Of a stretch of DNA of 64,000 nucleotides, positions 7,655 through 17,828 are shown piece by piece. Both the position numbers and the translations under genes were made by a program. Source of the DNA: Streptomyces xanthophaeus (GTDB lineage Bacteria; Actinomycetota; Actinomycetes; Streptomycetales; Streptomycetaceae); contig NZ_CP076543.1 in NCBI RefSeq assembly GCF_030440515.1, positions 310,001 to 374,000 of the forward strand, written 5' to 3'. The notes below the pieces were generated by a model. That model saw nothing but the letters and a program-made list of their open reading frames with translations, was not told the origin of the DNA and did no database searches. How positions within the stretch are numbered: position 1 is the stretch's first letter; each line of letters begins with the position of its first letter.

Positions 7655-8174
7655 CTGCGGCGCGGGGCTTGGCGTTTGCGTTCGGCCATCTGCCGATCCG
7701 CAACACGGCCAGGCCTAGGACTCGCTGATCCACGCCCCGCCCGTCGCGCACCGACAGCCAGTCCTCGCAGGACATCGCCCCGCGGAACGCGGCGACCGGG
7801 GTGCGGTCCGGTGCCAGCAGCTGGACCCGGGCCCCGACCAGCGCCTGGTTGTCCGGGCCGGCCTCTCCGTCCAGCCGGCACGGCCATACCTGCCACGGTT
7901 CGTGCTCGAGCGTCTTCAGTGCGTGCTTCCGACGGGCCGCCAGCTCGGTGGGCCACACACCGATGAAACCGATCACACCGCTTGCCCCCGCCACCGCGAA
8001 AGGCATGTGGAAGATCACGGTCAGCGCCACGGTCACGACGATCCCGCCCGCGAGGCCCTGAGCGATCCTGCTCGCATATCCCGGCTCCAGCGCGTTCTGC
8101 GCCTTACGGGCCACGCCCGGCACCTGTGCTGCCGGTCTGGGTGATATCGCGTACCCGTACTCCTCGGCCAACAT
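7632..8174 (-). CDS. Hypothetical membrane protein
   Basis: A 180-residue protein beginning MLAEEYGYAISPRP, with a hydrophobic hairpin at roughly 44-80 (two spans: LAGGIVVTVALTVIFHM and a Gly/Ile-rich second) and a soluble C-terminal domain with PWQVWPCRLDGE and FRGAMSCEDWLSVRDGRGV. I do not recognise the family. The start is supported by GAGGGGG six bases upstream. It is transcribed toward the GH16-type lipoprotein gene and their coding ends overlap. Confidence 0.6.
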   Translation of the reverse strand: MLAEEYGYAISPRPAAQVPGVARKAQNALEPGYASRIAQGLAGGIVVTVALTVIFHMPFAVAGASGVIGFIGVWPTELAARRKHALKTLEHEPWQVWPCRLDGEAGPDNQALVGARVQLLAPDRTPVAAFRGAMSCEDWLSVRDGRGVDQRVLGLAVLRIGRWPNANAKPRAAVRTSARY

Positions 8175-8307
8175 GCCGCCCCCTCTGATACGGCCCGGAT
8201 CCCGCCTGCCGATGCTGCCGGAGACGGCGCAGCCGGCGAGGCACGGAGCGGTCGATGAGCCTCGTTTCGTCTCGGTGTCCGAGCGGTGGCCCGGGGCAGG
8301 GCGTGGG

Positions 8308-8706
8308 TCAGGCGGCCCAGCGGCCGGTGGACAGCGCCTCGGAGCGGAAGGAGAAGGCGAACAGCGCGCCGTCCCGGACGTTCGTCGCGATCGTGTTCCA
8401 CTGGCCCCCGTAGGCGAGCGTGTAGTTCGGCTGGCACTCCAGCCGCCCCTGGGTCTCGAAGCAGACCTTGATGTATCGGTTCGTGTTGGGCCTGATGTTG
8501 ATGTCGGCGCAGGCGTTCGAGGTGGAGAAGAGCCGGCCGGCCGGGAGGTCGATGTCTCCGGCGGGCTTGGAGTAGCTGGTCGAGGAGTCGAAGCACGATG
8601 CTGCCGGCCCGGTCGTCCGAGCCTGGGCAGTCGGCGCGGCCACGAGGGCGCCCCCGACGAGCGCGGCTGTAAACACGGTCGTGGCGAAGCGTCGGCCGAT
8701 CTGCAT
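8308..8706 (-). CDS. Small secreted protein of unknown function
   Basis: A 132-residue protein with a clear Sec signal peptide ([21 protein letters not shown], cleavage probably near AQA at 27-29). The mature part has four cysteines spaced as two likely disulfides (ASCFD, NACAD, VCFET, LECQP) and aromatic, Asn-rich beta-type sequence such as [12 protein letters not shown]. No enzyme motif is visible and I do not recognise the family. It is monocistronic and precedes a divergent regulator gene. Confidence 0.6.
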   Translation of the reverse strand: MQIGRRFATTVFTAALVGGALVAAPTAQARTTGPAASCFDSSTSYSKPAGDIDLPAGRLFSTSNACADINIRPNTNRYIKVCFETQGRLECQPNYTLAYGGQWNTIATNVRDGALFAFSFRSEALSTGRWAA

Positions 8707-8880
8707 GGTTCGTCCCTCCGGGTTCGGGCAACGAGCGGCGGGGTGCCCAGGGCTGGGCGCCGCTGCTGCCGCTGATGAACAGGATTCACCCGGGCCGGAA
8801 GAGGAGTCGACTCGTTTCGGTCTGTCCCGAAACAAGGGTGATGGGCACCATCGCCTGCAGGGGCGGGCGAGGAGGCGGGC

Positions 8881-9903
8881 GTGCTGCGGTTTCATTTCGC
8901 TGCAGAGGATCTGGCGCTGGTGAGGGTCGCTGTTCTGGGTCCGCTCGCGGAGACTCAGCTGAGCTTGTGGAATCTCCAGCGGAGCGACGGCAAGGCGCTG
9001 TTCGGCGGCTGGCGTGCGCGCACGGGCCCCTTGGTCTCCAGCGACGGGCCGGACACGGCCCGGTTTCTGGGCCGACCTGCCGGGGGGCTGGTGGATCTGT
9101 TCACTCTGGTGGGCGCGGCAGGCTGTATGGACGAGGGAGTGGAGCGGCTGAGCAGGGCGCCGGAGCGCCGGCTGCGCGCGGAGTTCGCCGTACTTCCGTG
9201 CAGGGACAGGTGGCGGGCGCCGTGGCTGACCGAGGCGATGAATGCCGACCCGCGGGCCGTGCGAAGGCTGGCCGCCTCGCTGCAGGACTGCCACCGCGTC
9301 GCGGTGGCCCCCTACTGGGGGCGAATCCACCAGCACCTGGACGGGGAGGTGGCTCGGCGGGGGCGGCTCATGGTGGAGGGCGGGGTGGGGGCATTGCTCG
9401 ACAGCCTGCGCCCGATGGCCGTGTGGAAGTCGCCCGTGCTGGAGATCCCGGACTACCGGCCGCTGGTCCACCCGGAGGCCGACTTCCACCTGGCGGGCCG
9501 TCCGCTCGTTCTGGCCCCATCGGTGTTCTGCGGTCCGGTTCCGCAGTTGTTCGCCGGCCCCCGGTCCGACATCGTCGTCATGGTGTATCCGGCGCTGCAC
9601 GACCCGGTGGAGGCGGCCGGCCTGTGGGCTCCCCCCACCGATTCACGCCAGGTCGATTCTCCTGTACCACCGGCTCTGTCCGCGCTCCTCGGCCGTACCA
9701 GGGCGGTCGTGTTGTGCGTGATAGCCGACCATCCGGCGTGCACCACTACGCAGCTTGCCCGAAGGGCAGGTATTTCACCGGCCAGCGCGAGCGAGCACGC
9801 CACCACGCTGCGCGGCGCCGGGCTGACCGCCCTCGCCCGGGAGCGGAAGGCTGCCCTTCATACGTTGACCCATCTCGGGTCCACTCTGCTGAACTCCAAC
9901 TGA
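8881..9903 (+). CDS. Winged-helix (ArsR/MarR-type) transcriptional regulator
   Basis: A 340-residue cytoplasmic protein. The last 75 residues form a winged helix-turn-helix: VLCVIADHPACTTTQLARRAGISPASASEHATTLRGAGLT. The N-terminal 240 residues resemble the large accessory domain of Streptomyces regulators annotated as ArsR-like, with motifs such as RWRAPWLTEAMNADPRAVRRLA and DYRPLVHPEADFHLAGRPLVLAPSVF (quoted in part). A ligand is not apparent. The start is GTG at a GAGGCGGGC stretch; no ATG lies close in frame. It may control the divergent secreted protein gene, 174 bp away. Confidence 0.72.
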   Translation: MLRFHFAAEDLALVRVAVLGPLAETQLSLWNLQRSDGKALFGGWRARTGPLVSSDGPDTARFLGRPAGGLVDLFTLVGAAGCMDEGVERLSRAPERRLRAEFAVLPCRDRWRAPWLTEAMNADPRAVRRLAASLQDCHRVAVAPYWGRIHQHLDGEVARRGRLMVEGGVGALLDSLRPMAVWKSPVLEIPDYRPLVHPEADFHLAGRPLVLAPSVFCGPVPQLFAGPRSDIVVMVYPALHDPVEAAGLWAPPTDSRQVDSPVPPALSALLGRTRAVVLCVIADHPACTTTQLARRAGISPASASEHATTLRGAGLTALARERKAALHTLTHLGSTLLNSN

Positions 9904-9989
9904 CATCGGTGATGCCGGGTTCCTCACGAAGTCCCCTATGCTCGCGGGCATCTGATACGGAGAGTCCACCGAGGGGGACACGGAGCCGC

Positions 9990-10742
<753 letters not shown>

Positions 10743-10803
10743 ACAGGAGGGGCAGCCGCGTCATCACGGTTCGAGAACCGGGTCCGCCCTGAGGCGGCGG
10801 CAT

Positions 10804-11766
10804 TCATACGGCCACCGTCTGCAGCCACAGGGGCAGCAACAGGAGCGACACGAGCGAGCTCTTGATCACGATCGAGGCGGAGAGGTCGACGCCGACGTCG
10901 TAGCGCTGGGCGAAGATGAACAGGTTCTGCGGGGTCGGCATCGCCGCGATCAGGACGAGGTACGCGAGCCACTCGCCCCGCACACCGAAGAGCAGCCCGC
11001 AGACCGCCCAGGTCAGCAGCGGGAACGCCAGGCACTTGAAGCCGATGAGGGCGAGTTCCTCGCGCGTGGTGCCCCGCAGGTCGAGGCCGAGGCCGCCCAG
11101 GTGGAGGCCGAGGGCGAACAGGGCCACCGGCGAGGCGCTGTCCCCGACGAACGCGGCGCCGTCCAGGGCGACGGCCGGGACCCGTACCGAGAGCAGGTTG
11201 AGCAGGATCCCCGCGTTGCAGGCGAGGACCAGCGGGGTCGCGAGCGAGGCGCCGACGGCGCGGGAGAGGCGGCGGCCCGGGCCGCCGGCCGCGGGGCCCG
11301 CGCGGCCCAGTTCCATGAGGGCGATGACGACCAGGGACAGGACGCAGACCTGGAACAGCAGGATCGGGAAGATCGGCGCCGCCGTCCCGAAGACGGTGAT
11401 GAAGACGGGGACGGCGAAGTAGGCGGTGTTCACCTGGACTCCCGCCATCACGCGCAGCGCCACGTCGCGGGGCTCGCGCAGGCCGTGGGCGACCGCCGCC
11501 ACGGCCACCGCCACCACGGCGAGGGCCGCGGCTCCGGCGTAGCCGCCGATGGCCCGCCAGTTGAACAGGGCCCCGAGGTCGCTGGCGTAGATGTTGCCGA
11601 AGAGGTAGCAGGGGACGGCGAAGAGGAAGGCGTAGTCGGAGAAGACCTTGGAGGCCTCGGCCGGAACGATCTTCCGGCGGGCGAGCAGCACCCCGCCGCC
11701 GAACGCCAGCAGCACCGGCACCAGTTTCTCCAACGCCGCCGCGCCACCCATGCCCGCATCCCCCAT
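10804..11766 (-). CDS. AEC-family (auxin efflux carrier-like) transporter
   Basis: A 320-residue permease with about ten hydrophobic spans arranged as two five-span halves, as in AEC/MdcF-type carriers. Recognisable segments are FGGGVLLARRKIVPAEASKV in the first half, NTAYFAVPVF in TM4 and LIAAMPTPQNLFIFAQRYDV in the last part, where the family has a conserved Pro-containing crossover. The substrate, possibly a small organic acid, cannot be predicted. The ATG at 11766 is one choice; an in-frame ATG at 11751 is also possible. It is divergent from the two-component system 83 bp away. Confidence 0.82.
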   Translation of the reverse strand: MGDAGMGGAAALEKLVPVLLAFGGGVLLARRKIVPAEASKVFSDYAFLFAVPCYLFGNIYASDLGALFNWRAIGGYAGAAALAVVAVAVAAVAHGLREPRDVALRVMAGVQVNTAYFAVPVFITVFGTAAPIFPILLFQVCVLSLVVIALMELGRAGPAAGGPGRRLSRAVGASLATPLVLACNAGILLNLLSVRVPAVALDGAAFVGDSASPVALFALGLHLGGLGLDLRGTTREELALIGFKCLAFPLLTWAVCGLLFGVRGEWLAYLVLIAAMPTPQNLFIFAQRYDVGVDLSASIVIKSSLVSLLLLPLWLQTVAV

Positions 11767-11849
11767 GATCGACAGGAAGCAGCCTAGCCCCACCCGTCTC
11801 CGAGCCTTCCGGGCCCTCCCTGCGTTCCGGAGCATAGGCTGGTCCGATC

Positions 11850-13211
11850 ATGAGCGACGAACCCCGCACCCGGCTGCCCAGCCGCACCCGCGAACGCATC
11901 CGTACCTCCTCGGCGGCCGGTGCCCGGGTGCCCGGCGCGCTGACGCGGCTCGCCGTGGTGCTGCGCACGCCCGCCGGGGCGGCGCAGCCCTTGTTCGGGC
12001 AGGCGCCCAGGCGGTGGCAGCGGGCGCTGCCGTTCGTCGTCGTCGGCATCTTCGTCGTCACCCTGCTGCCGGTGACGATCGCGGTGCTGTCCAACGACTA
12101 CGGAACGGGCGGCGGCTGGGCGGGTGCGCTGGGAGTGGCGCAGACCGTGCCGCTGCTCCTCGCGCTGACCCGGCCGCTGCACGCCTGGGTCGTCGTCCTG
12201 ACCGCCGACATCGTCGCCGCGGTGCTGCTGATCGGCGCCGACAAGGTGACCGGGCATTCCTGGCCGTGGCCGCCTATGACCATCGTCGGCTACCTGGTGC
12301 TGATGGCCTGCCTGGGACTGCGCGAGCCCGTCCGGACCCTGGTCGGGGTGTGGCTGGTGACCGGTGTCGTCGGTACGGTGCTGGGCTTCTCCGAGCCCGC
12401 GGGCGTGATGAACACCAACGCCCTGCTCTTCGTGCTCAGCGGCGTCATGCTGGTCCTGACGGGCGCGCTGCGCGGACTCGGCGACGCGCAGCAGCGGGTC
12501 GCCGAGCAGGAGAGCATCAGCGAGGCGGAGCGGTCGCGGCGGACCCTGCTGGAGGAACGGGCCCGGATCGCACGCGAGTTGCACGATGTGGTGGCCCATC
12601 ACATGTCGGTGATCACCGTGCAGGCCGATTCGGCGCCCTACCGGGTTCCGGGCATGTCGGACCCCGTACGGGAGGAGTTCGCGGCGATCGCGGCGAGCGC
12701 ACGGGAGTCGCTGGGCGAGATGCGGCGGCTGTTGACCGTGCTGCGCGGCGACGGCGCGGACGGGGCGGGCGGCGGCGCCGACGGCGAGCGGGCCCCGCAG
12801 CCGGGGATCGACCGGCTCCAGCAGCTGGTGGAGGCGACCGTACGGGCCGGGCAGCCGGTGGAGCTGTCGCTGGCGGCCGGGGCGGCCGGGGCGGCGCCGC
12901 CGGCGGTGGACCTGTCGGCGTACCGGATCGTGCAGGAGGCCCTGGCCAATGTGGTGCGGCACGCGCCCGGCGCCCCCACCCGGGTCTCGGTGACGGTGGA
13001 CGAGGACGAGGTCCTCGTGCTCGTGGTCAACGGTCCGGCGCGGGACGCCGTGGTGGAGCTGGAGAGTTCGGGCACGGGGCACGGTCTGGTGGGCATGCGC
13101 GAGCGCGTACGGTTGACCGGCGGCACGCTCGACACGGGCCCGCTGCCCGACGGCGGCTTCCGGGTCGCCGCCCGGCTGCCCTTGAACGATCCGACCGAGG
13201 ACTCGATGTGA
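11850..13211 (+). CDS. Sensor histidine kinase (NarL/DesK-type)
   Basis: A 453-residue membrane kinase. Several TM segments occupy about 60-215, followed by a coiled-coil linker rich in Glu and Arg (QQRVAEQESISEAERSRR), the HisKA_3 dimerisation domain with phospho-acceptor His in ARELHDVVAHHMSV, and an HATPase_c domain with AYRIVQEALANVVRHAPG (N box) and GHGLVGMRERV. There is no large extracytoplasmic domain, so it probably senses within the membrane. It is coupled to the response regulator by a four-base overlap. Confidence 0.92.
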   Translation: MSDEPRTRLPSRTRERIRTSSAAGARVPGALTRLAVVLRTPAGAAQPLFGQAPRRWQRALPFVVVGIFVVTLLPVTIAVLSNDYGTGGGWAGALGVAQTVPLLLALTRPLHAWVVVLTADIVAAVLLIGADKVTGHSWPWPPMTIVGYLVLMACLGLREPVRTLVGVWLVTGVVGTVLGFSEPAGVMNTNALLFVLSGVMLVLTGALRGLGDAQQRVAEQESISEAERSRRTLLEERARIARELHDVVAHHMSVITVQADSAPYRVPGMSDPVREEFAAIAASARESLGEMRRLLTVLRGDGADGAGGGADGERAPQPGIDRLQQLVEATVRAGQPVELSLAAGAAGAAPPAVDLSAYRIVQEALANVVRHAPGAPTRVSVTVDEDEVLVLVVNGPARDAVVELESSGTGHGLVGMRERVRLTGGTLDTGPLPDGGFRVAARLPLNDPTEDSM

Positions 13212-13888
13212 CCATCCGCGTGATCATCGTCGACGACCAGGCCATGGTGCGGGCCGGGTTCGCCGCCCTGCTGTCGGCGCAGGCCGACATCGACGTGGTG
13301 GGCGAGGCCCCCGACGGGCGGCAGGGGGTACAGGTGTCGCGCTCCACGCACCCCGATGTGGTGCTGATGGACGTGCGGATGCCGGAGATGGACGGGCTCA
13401 CGGCCGCCCGGGAGATCCTCGATCCCCCGCCCGGGGTGGTGCACCGGCCGAAGGTGCTGATGCTGACCACCTTCGACATCGACGACTACGTGTACGAGGC
13501 GCTGCGCGCGGGAGCCTCCGGGTTCCTGCTCAAGGACGCCCCGCCGGCCGATCTGATCGCGGCGGTCCGGGTGGTCGCCTCGGGCGAGGCGCTGCTGGCG
13601 CCCTCGGTGACCCGACGGCTGATCGCGGACTTCGTCCAGCAGCGCCCGGCGCCGCGCAAGGACCCCGCGCTGCGGCTGAAGGGGCTCACCCCGCGCGAGA
13701 CCGAGGTGTTGGAACTCATCGCGCGCGGGCTGTCGAACCAGGAGATCGCGGCTCACCTGGTGCTGGCGGAGCAGACGGTGAAGACGCACATCGGGCGGGT
13801 GCTGGCCAAGCTGGACCTGCGGGACCGGGCCCAGGCCGTGATCTTCGCGTACGAGGCAGGGCTGGTGCGGCCGGGCGACTCCGGCTGA
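13208..13888 (+). CDS. LuxR/NarL-type response regulator
   Basis: A 226-residue regulator with a receiver domain (acidic pair VDDQ at 9-10, phospho-acceptor D55 in VVLMDVRMPEMDG, conserved Thr in MLTTFD, Lys in FLLKDAP) and a C-terminal LuxR HTH (LTPRETEVLELIARGLSNQEIA...VKTHIGRVLAKL, quoted in part). The GTG start overlaps the kinase stop (GTGA), giving a cognate pair. The target genes are unknown; the neighbouring transporter or repeat protein are candidates by position only. Confidence 0.94.
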   Translation: MTIRVIIVDDQAMVRAGFAALLSAQADIDVVGEAPDGRQGVQVSRSTHPDVVLMDVRMPEMDGLTAAREILDPPPGVVHRPKVLMLTTFDIDDYVYEALRAGASGFLLKDAPPADLIAAVRVVASGEALLAPSVTRRLIADFVQQRPAPRKDPALRLKGLTPRETEVLELIARGLSNQEIAAHLVLAEQTVKTHIGRVLAKLDLRDRAQAVIFAYEAGLVRPGDSG

Positions 13889-13943
13889 GTGCGCCGGTCC
13901 CCGGGCGGGCCGGCCGCCACCCCGGACACCGGCAGGACACCCC

Positions 13944-15110
13944 CTAAGGCAGGCCGGCCAGGGATTCGCAGGCGGTGGCGAAGTCGGTTCCGCCTTCGCC
14001 GTCGCAGGCGTCCGGGCCGTCCGGGCCGTCCGGGCCTCCGGTGAGGAAGTCGCCGGCGGGGCCGGCCGCGAGGGTGTCGATGCCCTCGCCGCCGTCGAGG
14101 AAGTCCGCGCCTCCGGCCCTTCCCGCGCTCGCCGTTCCGGTGAGGTCGACGTTGTCGCCGAAGACGCGGTCGTTCCCGGCGCCACCGCTGATGGTGTCGT
14201 TGCCCGCGGCGGTGCGGCGCGCGTCGGCGGGGCCGCTGTCGCCGACGAGGAATTCGTCGGCGGCGCCGCCGATGATCCGGTCGTTCCCGGCGCCGGTCGC
14301 GCGGCCGCCCGCCGGGTTGGTGACGGTGTGGTCGCCGATCGCCGAAACCCCGCCGTCGGCGCCGAGGTCCAGCAGGTCGTCGCCGCCGCTGCCGATGGCG
14401 TTCTGCGCGGCCTCGCTGTCCCCGGTCATGGTCTCGGCCCCGGGCCCTCCGAGCAGTACGTCGCTCCCGGCGCCCGTGGCGTTGCCAGCGAAGGCGCCGG
14501 AGTCACCGAGCAGGGCGTCGTCGCCCGGGCCGGCGTCGATCCGGTCGGCTCCGCCGCCCACCGCGCTCAGTCCTCTGCTGTCCCCTGTCATCCGGTCGTT
14601 GCCGGGGCCGCCGATCAGCTGATCGTTGCCGCCGCCCGTGGCATTGCCGCCGGGCGCGTAGCTGTCGCCGGTGAACTGGTCGTCCCCGTCGCCTCCGAGG
14701 AGGCGGTCGTTGCCGCCGCCCGAGGCGTCGCCGGTGGGGCTGAAGCTGTCACCGCGCAGCTGGTCGGCGCCCGCGGAGCCGTCGACGGTGTCGTTGCCGA
14801 GTCCGCCGATCAGGATGTCGTCGCCCGCGAGCCCGCAGATCAGGTCGTTGCCGCCCTGGCCGTGGATCGTGTCCGGGCCCGGCGTGCCCACGATCACGTC
14901 GTCGCCCGGGGTTCCGTCGGTGGTGGTGCCGGGGGTGGCGACGACGAGGGTGGCGGGGACGCCGAGGCAGGTCACCGCCCGTGCATTGACGTCCCCGGTC
15001 CCGAGGAGGACGAAGGATCCGGCGGCAAGGGCGCAGGCGAGGCCGGCGGCGGCCACCCGGCGCGGGCGATGTCCCGGCTCGGTCGCACGCTGATGTTCCG
15101 GGTCGGGCAT
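13944..15110 (-). CDS. Secreted hemolysin-type (RTX) calcium-binding repeat protein
   Basis: A 388-residue protein with a twin-Arg-containing signal region (RPRRVAAAGLACALAAGSF) and then, over about 270 residues, repeats of the type GGxGNDxxxG or GDDxLxGD (GQGGNDLICG, GGLGNDTVDG, GGDGDDQFTGD, GGPGNDRMTGD). These form the calcium-binding beta-roll known from RTX proteins. Many units are extended by a GDSxxxxGNATGGG insertion, giving a longer period of about 35-40 residues. No enzymatic domain is attached, so it may be a structural or adhesive exoprotein. ATG at 15110 with AAAGGGAG upstream is preferred over more upstream in-frame starts. Confidence 0.85.
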   Translation of the reverse strand: MPDPEHQRATEPGHRPRRVAAAGLACALAAGSFVLLGTGDVNARAVTCLGVPATLVVATPGTTTDGTPGDDVIVGTPGPDTIHGQGGNDLICGLAGDDILIGGLGNDTVDGSAGADQLRGDSFSPTGDASGGGNDRLLGGDGDDQFTGDSYAPGGNATGGGNDQLIGGPGNDRMTGDSRGLSAVGGGADRIDAGPGDDALLGDSGAFAGNATGAGSDVLLGGPGAETMTGDSEAAQNAIGSGGDDLLDLGADGGVSAIGDHTVTNPAGGRATGAGNDRIIGGAADEFLVGDSGPADARRTAAGNDTISGGAGNDRVFGDNVDLTGTASAGRAGGADFLDGGEGIDTLAAGPAGDFLTGGPDGPDGPDACDGEGGTDFATACESLAGLP

Positions 15111-15131
15111 CGTCTGCACTCCCTTTGCCGC

Positions 15132-15162
15132 AATTAGTCGGACTATCGCCATAACTAGTCGG
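15132..15162. repeat. Direct repeat (A/T-rich, period 21 bp) upstream of the RTX-like gene
   Basis: AATTAGTCGG (15132-15141) and AACTAGTCGG (15153-15162) differ at one position and start 21 bp apart, two helical turns, in the region just upstream of the start of the repeat-protein gene. On the coding strand they read CCGACTAGTT and CCGACTAATT. A direct-repeat binding site for a regulator is plausible. The remaining sequence up to 15395 shows no gene. Confidence 0.4.
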
Positions 15163-15395
15163 GGCAGGGGCCCCGGCGACGCCGACACACGGGCGGCTCG
15201 GGCAGACGGCTGACGCGGATCGCACCCATGGAGCAACGCCGGGGCGCGCGGGCGGACCCGTCAGGGGGCCGGCTGAGGGTGCCGTCTCCTCCACCCCCTA
15301 CCGGGGTATGACATCCGACTTGGCTCCACGGTCGGACGTGGGCGCGGGTACCCCCTACCTACCTTCCACCTCGTCACGAGGAGAGGAGAAGGGGC

Positions 15396-16487
15396 ATGCG
15401 CCGCTTCGGAAGGACGATGGTCACGGCTGCGCTGGCGGTGGCCCTCGTCGGGGGGACCGCCGGGTGGGCCTCGGGCGACAGCCAGGCTGCGGTCACCGGA
15501 CCGCCGCCGGGCACCGCCGCCTGGCTGGCCGACACGGCGTCCGGCCGGCTGCTGCCCGATCCGGCGAGCGCCGCACCGCGCGAGGTGGCCGCCTTCTTCG
15601 CCGGGCTGGACGACGCGGCTCGCCGGGAACTGCTGCGGTCCCACCCGCTGGTGGTGGGCAACCTGGAGGGGGCACCGCTCCCCCTGCGGTACGAGGCCAA
15701 CCGGATCGCCCTGGCGGCCACGGGTGAGGCGCGCTACGCCTCCCTCGCCGCGCCGGACCGGCAGATCCTGGCCTTCGACCCGCGCGGCCGGGGTCAGGTG
15801 GCCGAGGTGTTCGGGGACCTGGAGCACGCGGAGCACGTCTCGGTGATCGTGCCGGGTTCGGACAACGACGCCGCCACCTACGACGTCCCGCGCAAGCCCT
15901 ACACCGGCCCGGCCGGGATGGCCCGCGCCCTGCGCGAGGCGACCGGAACCGGGACCGCGACCGGTACGGGCACCGGTACGGGGACCGGGACCGGCGGGTC
16001 CACCGCCGTCGTCGCGTGGATCGGTTACACGACCCCGGTCGGCGTCGGCCTGGACGCGGCCGACGGCCGCCTCGCCCGGGCCGGAGCCACCCGGCTGGCC
16101 CGTTTCACGGCGGGACTCGACGCGGTCGGCGCGCCCGACCCGGTGCTGTTCTGCCACAGCTACGGCTCGGTGGTGTGCGGGCTCGCGGCCCGGCACACCG
16201 ACGCCGCCGACCTCGTGGCCTTCGGCTCCCCCGGAATGCGCGCCGACACCGCGGCCGGCCTACACACGGGAGCCCGCGTCTGGGCGGCGCGGGGCCCCTC
16301 CGACTGGATCGCCGACGTCCCGAACGTCGAATTCGCCGGGATCGGCCACGGCGCCGACCCCACCTCCGCGGCCTTCGGCGCCCGCCGGGTGCCTGCGGCC
16401 GACGTACAGGGCCACACCGGCTACTTCATGCCCGGCACCCAGTCCCTGGCGGCCTTCGCCGCCATCGCGAAGGGAGAGGCCCGATGA
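15396..16487 (+). CDS. Secreted alpha/beta hydrolase (DUF1023-like)
   Basis: A 363-residue protein with an N-terminal signal peptide (RRFGRTMVTAALAVALVGGT) and a DUF1023-type alpha/beta hydrolase domain: VSVIVPGSDND, then the nucleophile elbow CHSYGSVVCG near residue 250, an Asp in GPSDWIADVPN and a C-terminal His in VQGHTGYF. A Thr/Gly repeat spacer (TGTGTATGTG) interrupts the domain near 188-200. Substrate unknown, probably an ester. It overlaps the following acyltransferase by four bases (ATGA), so the pair may first release and then transfer an acyl group, which is inference. A purine-rich GAGGAGAGGAGAAGGGG leader precedes the ATG. Confidence 0.82.
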   Translation: MRRFGRTMVTAALAVALVGGTAGWASGDSQAAVTGPPPGTAAWLADTASGRLLPDPASAAPREVAAFFAGLDDAARRELLRSHPLVVGNLEGAPLPLRYEANRIALAATGEARYASLAAPDRQILAFDPRGRGQVAEVFGDLEHAEHVSVIVPGSDNDAATYDVPRKPYTGPAGMARALREATGTGTATGTGTGTGTGTGGSTAVVAWIGYTTPVGVGLDAADGRLARAGATRLARFTAGLDAVGAPDPVLFCHSYGSVVCGLAARHTDAADLVAFGSPGMRADTAAGLHTGARVWAARGPSDWIADVPNVEFAGIGHGADPTSAAFGARRVPAADVQGHTGYFMPGTQSLAAFAAIAKGEAR

Positions 16488-17713
16488 GCGCCTCCGCCTC
16501 CCTGGCCCCGCTGCGCAAGGCCGCCGCGCGGATCGACGGCCGGACCCCCGCCCACCGTGACCGGGCGATCGACGGGCTGCGCGCCCTGGCGCTGCTGGCC
16601 GTACCCACCGGCCACTGGCTGCTCGGCGGCTTCACCCTCGACTCCGACGGCGGCCTGCACAACGCCAGCCCGCTGTCCGCGTTCGGCGGCCTGGCCCCGG
16701 CGAGCTGGGTGCTCCAGATGCTGGGCATCTTCTTCCTCGTCGGCGGGTACGCCTCGGCGCTCTCCTTCGGCCGCCGCACGGGGTCGACCGGCGCCTGGCT
16801 GAAGGGCCGCGTCGTCCGGCTGGGGCGGCCCGTGCTCGGGGTGACCGCGGTGTGGGCGCTGGCCGCGCCCGTGCTGTACGCGGCCGGGGTGCCGGAGGCG
16901 TCGCTGCGGACCGGGGCGACGCTGGTGGTCCAACCGCTGTGGTTCGTCGGGGTGTACGTGGTGGTCACCGCGCTGACCCCGTACTGCGTGCGCGCGGCAC
17001 GGCGCCTCGGCGGCTGGGCGGCCGCCCCGCTGCTCGGTTCCGTCGCCGTGGTGGACTTCCTGCGCTACGGGCCGCTCGCCGACTCCGTGCCGTCGTGGCT
17101 CGCCGTGGTGAACATCCTGCCGGGCTGGCTGTTCGCGTACCAGCTGGGCGTCTCCTGGGGCGAGCGGCGGATCGGGCGGCGCGGGGCCTGGCTGCTGCTG
17201 GCGGGTGGGACGCTGCTGTTCGCCGCGCTGCTGACCGTCTTCCACTATCCGGCGTCGATGGTGGGCGTACCGGGTGCGGCGCGCACCAACTCGCACCCTC
17301 CGTCGCTGCTGGTACTGGCCCTGGCCTCGGCGCAGTCGGGCGCGGCGATCCTGCTGCGCGACCGGCTGGCTAAGCTGCTGGCGCGGCCCGCCCTGTGGGC
17401 CCCGGTGGTCGTGATCAACCTGTCCGCGATGACGATCCTGTGCTGGCACCAGACGGCGATGCTGGCCGCGGCCGTGCCCGGCTCGTTCGTGGGTGAACTG
17501 GCCGGGCTCACGACGGCGCCGGACAGCCTGGGCTGGATCGGGGCACGGCTGGCGTGGATGCCCGTGTTCGCGGCGCTGTTGGTCGCTCTCGCCCGCTACG
17601 CGCGGCGGTTCGAGGCCCCGCCGCGGGAGGGGCGCCGGGCGGGCGCGCTGCGCCGGACCGTGGCCGGACTGCTGGCGGCGGGGTTCGCGGTGTTCGCGCT
17701 GGGCCTCGCCTGA
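16484..17713 (+). CDS. Membrane acyltransferase 3 family protein
   Basis: A 409-residue integral membrane protein of the acyltransferase 3 type: RAIDGLRALALLAVPTGHWLLGG near residues 26-48 with the family His, about ten hydrophobic spans, and a conserved LGIFFLVGGYASALSF segment. Such enzymes acylate exported sugars or peptides. Translational coupling to a secreted hydrolase suggests a shared extracytoplasmic task. It differs from the mat-linked acyltransferase and is not an obvious recent duplicate. A strong terminator follows 61 bp downstream. Confidence 0.82.
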   Translation: MSASASLAPLRKAAARIDGRTPAHRDRAIDGLRALALLAVPTGHWLLGGFTLDSDGGLHNASPLSAFGGLAPASWVLQMLGIFFLVGGYASALSFGRRTGSTGAWLKGRVVRLGRPVLGVTAVWALAAPVLYAAGVPEASLRTGATLVVQPLWFVGVYVVVTALTPYCVRAARRLGGWAAAPLLGSVAVVDFLRYGPLADSVPSWLAVVNILPGWLFAYQLGVSWGERRIGRRGAWLLLAGGTLLFAALLTVFHYPASMVGVPGAARTNSHPPSLLVLALASAQSGAAILLRDRLAKLLARPALWAPVVVINLSAMTILCWHQTAMLAAAVPGSFVGELAGLTTAPDSLGWIGARLAWMPVFAALLVALARYARRFEAPPREGRRAGALRRTVAGLLAAGFAVFALGLA

Positions 17714-17773
17714 GCGGGACCGGCGGATCCCGATCCCCTATCGGATACCTGGATCCCGGATCCCGATGGCGGC

Positions 17774-17807
17774 GAGAGCGCCGCTCCCTCCGGGGAGCGG
17801 CGCTCTC
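17774..17807. terminator. Bidirectional intrinsic terminator between convergent genes
   Basis: A perfect 14-bp stem, GAGAGCGCCGCTCC paired with GGAGCGGCGCTCTC, encloses the loop CTCCGG. It lies between the end of the acyltransferase gene and the end of the convergent DUF350 gene and can serve both. There is no U tract, as is common in streptomycetes. Confidence 0.85.
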
Positions 17808-17828
17808 GTCACGTACGGGTGCTCCGCG

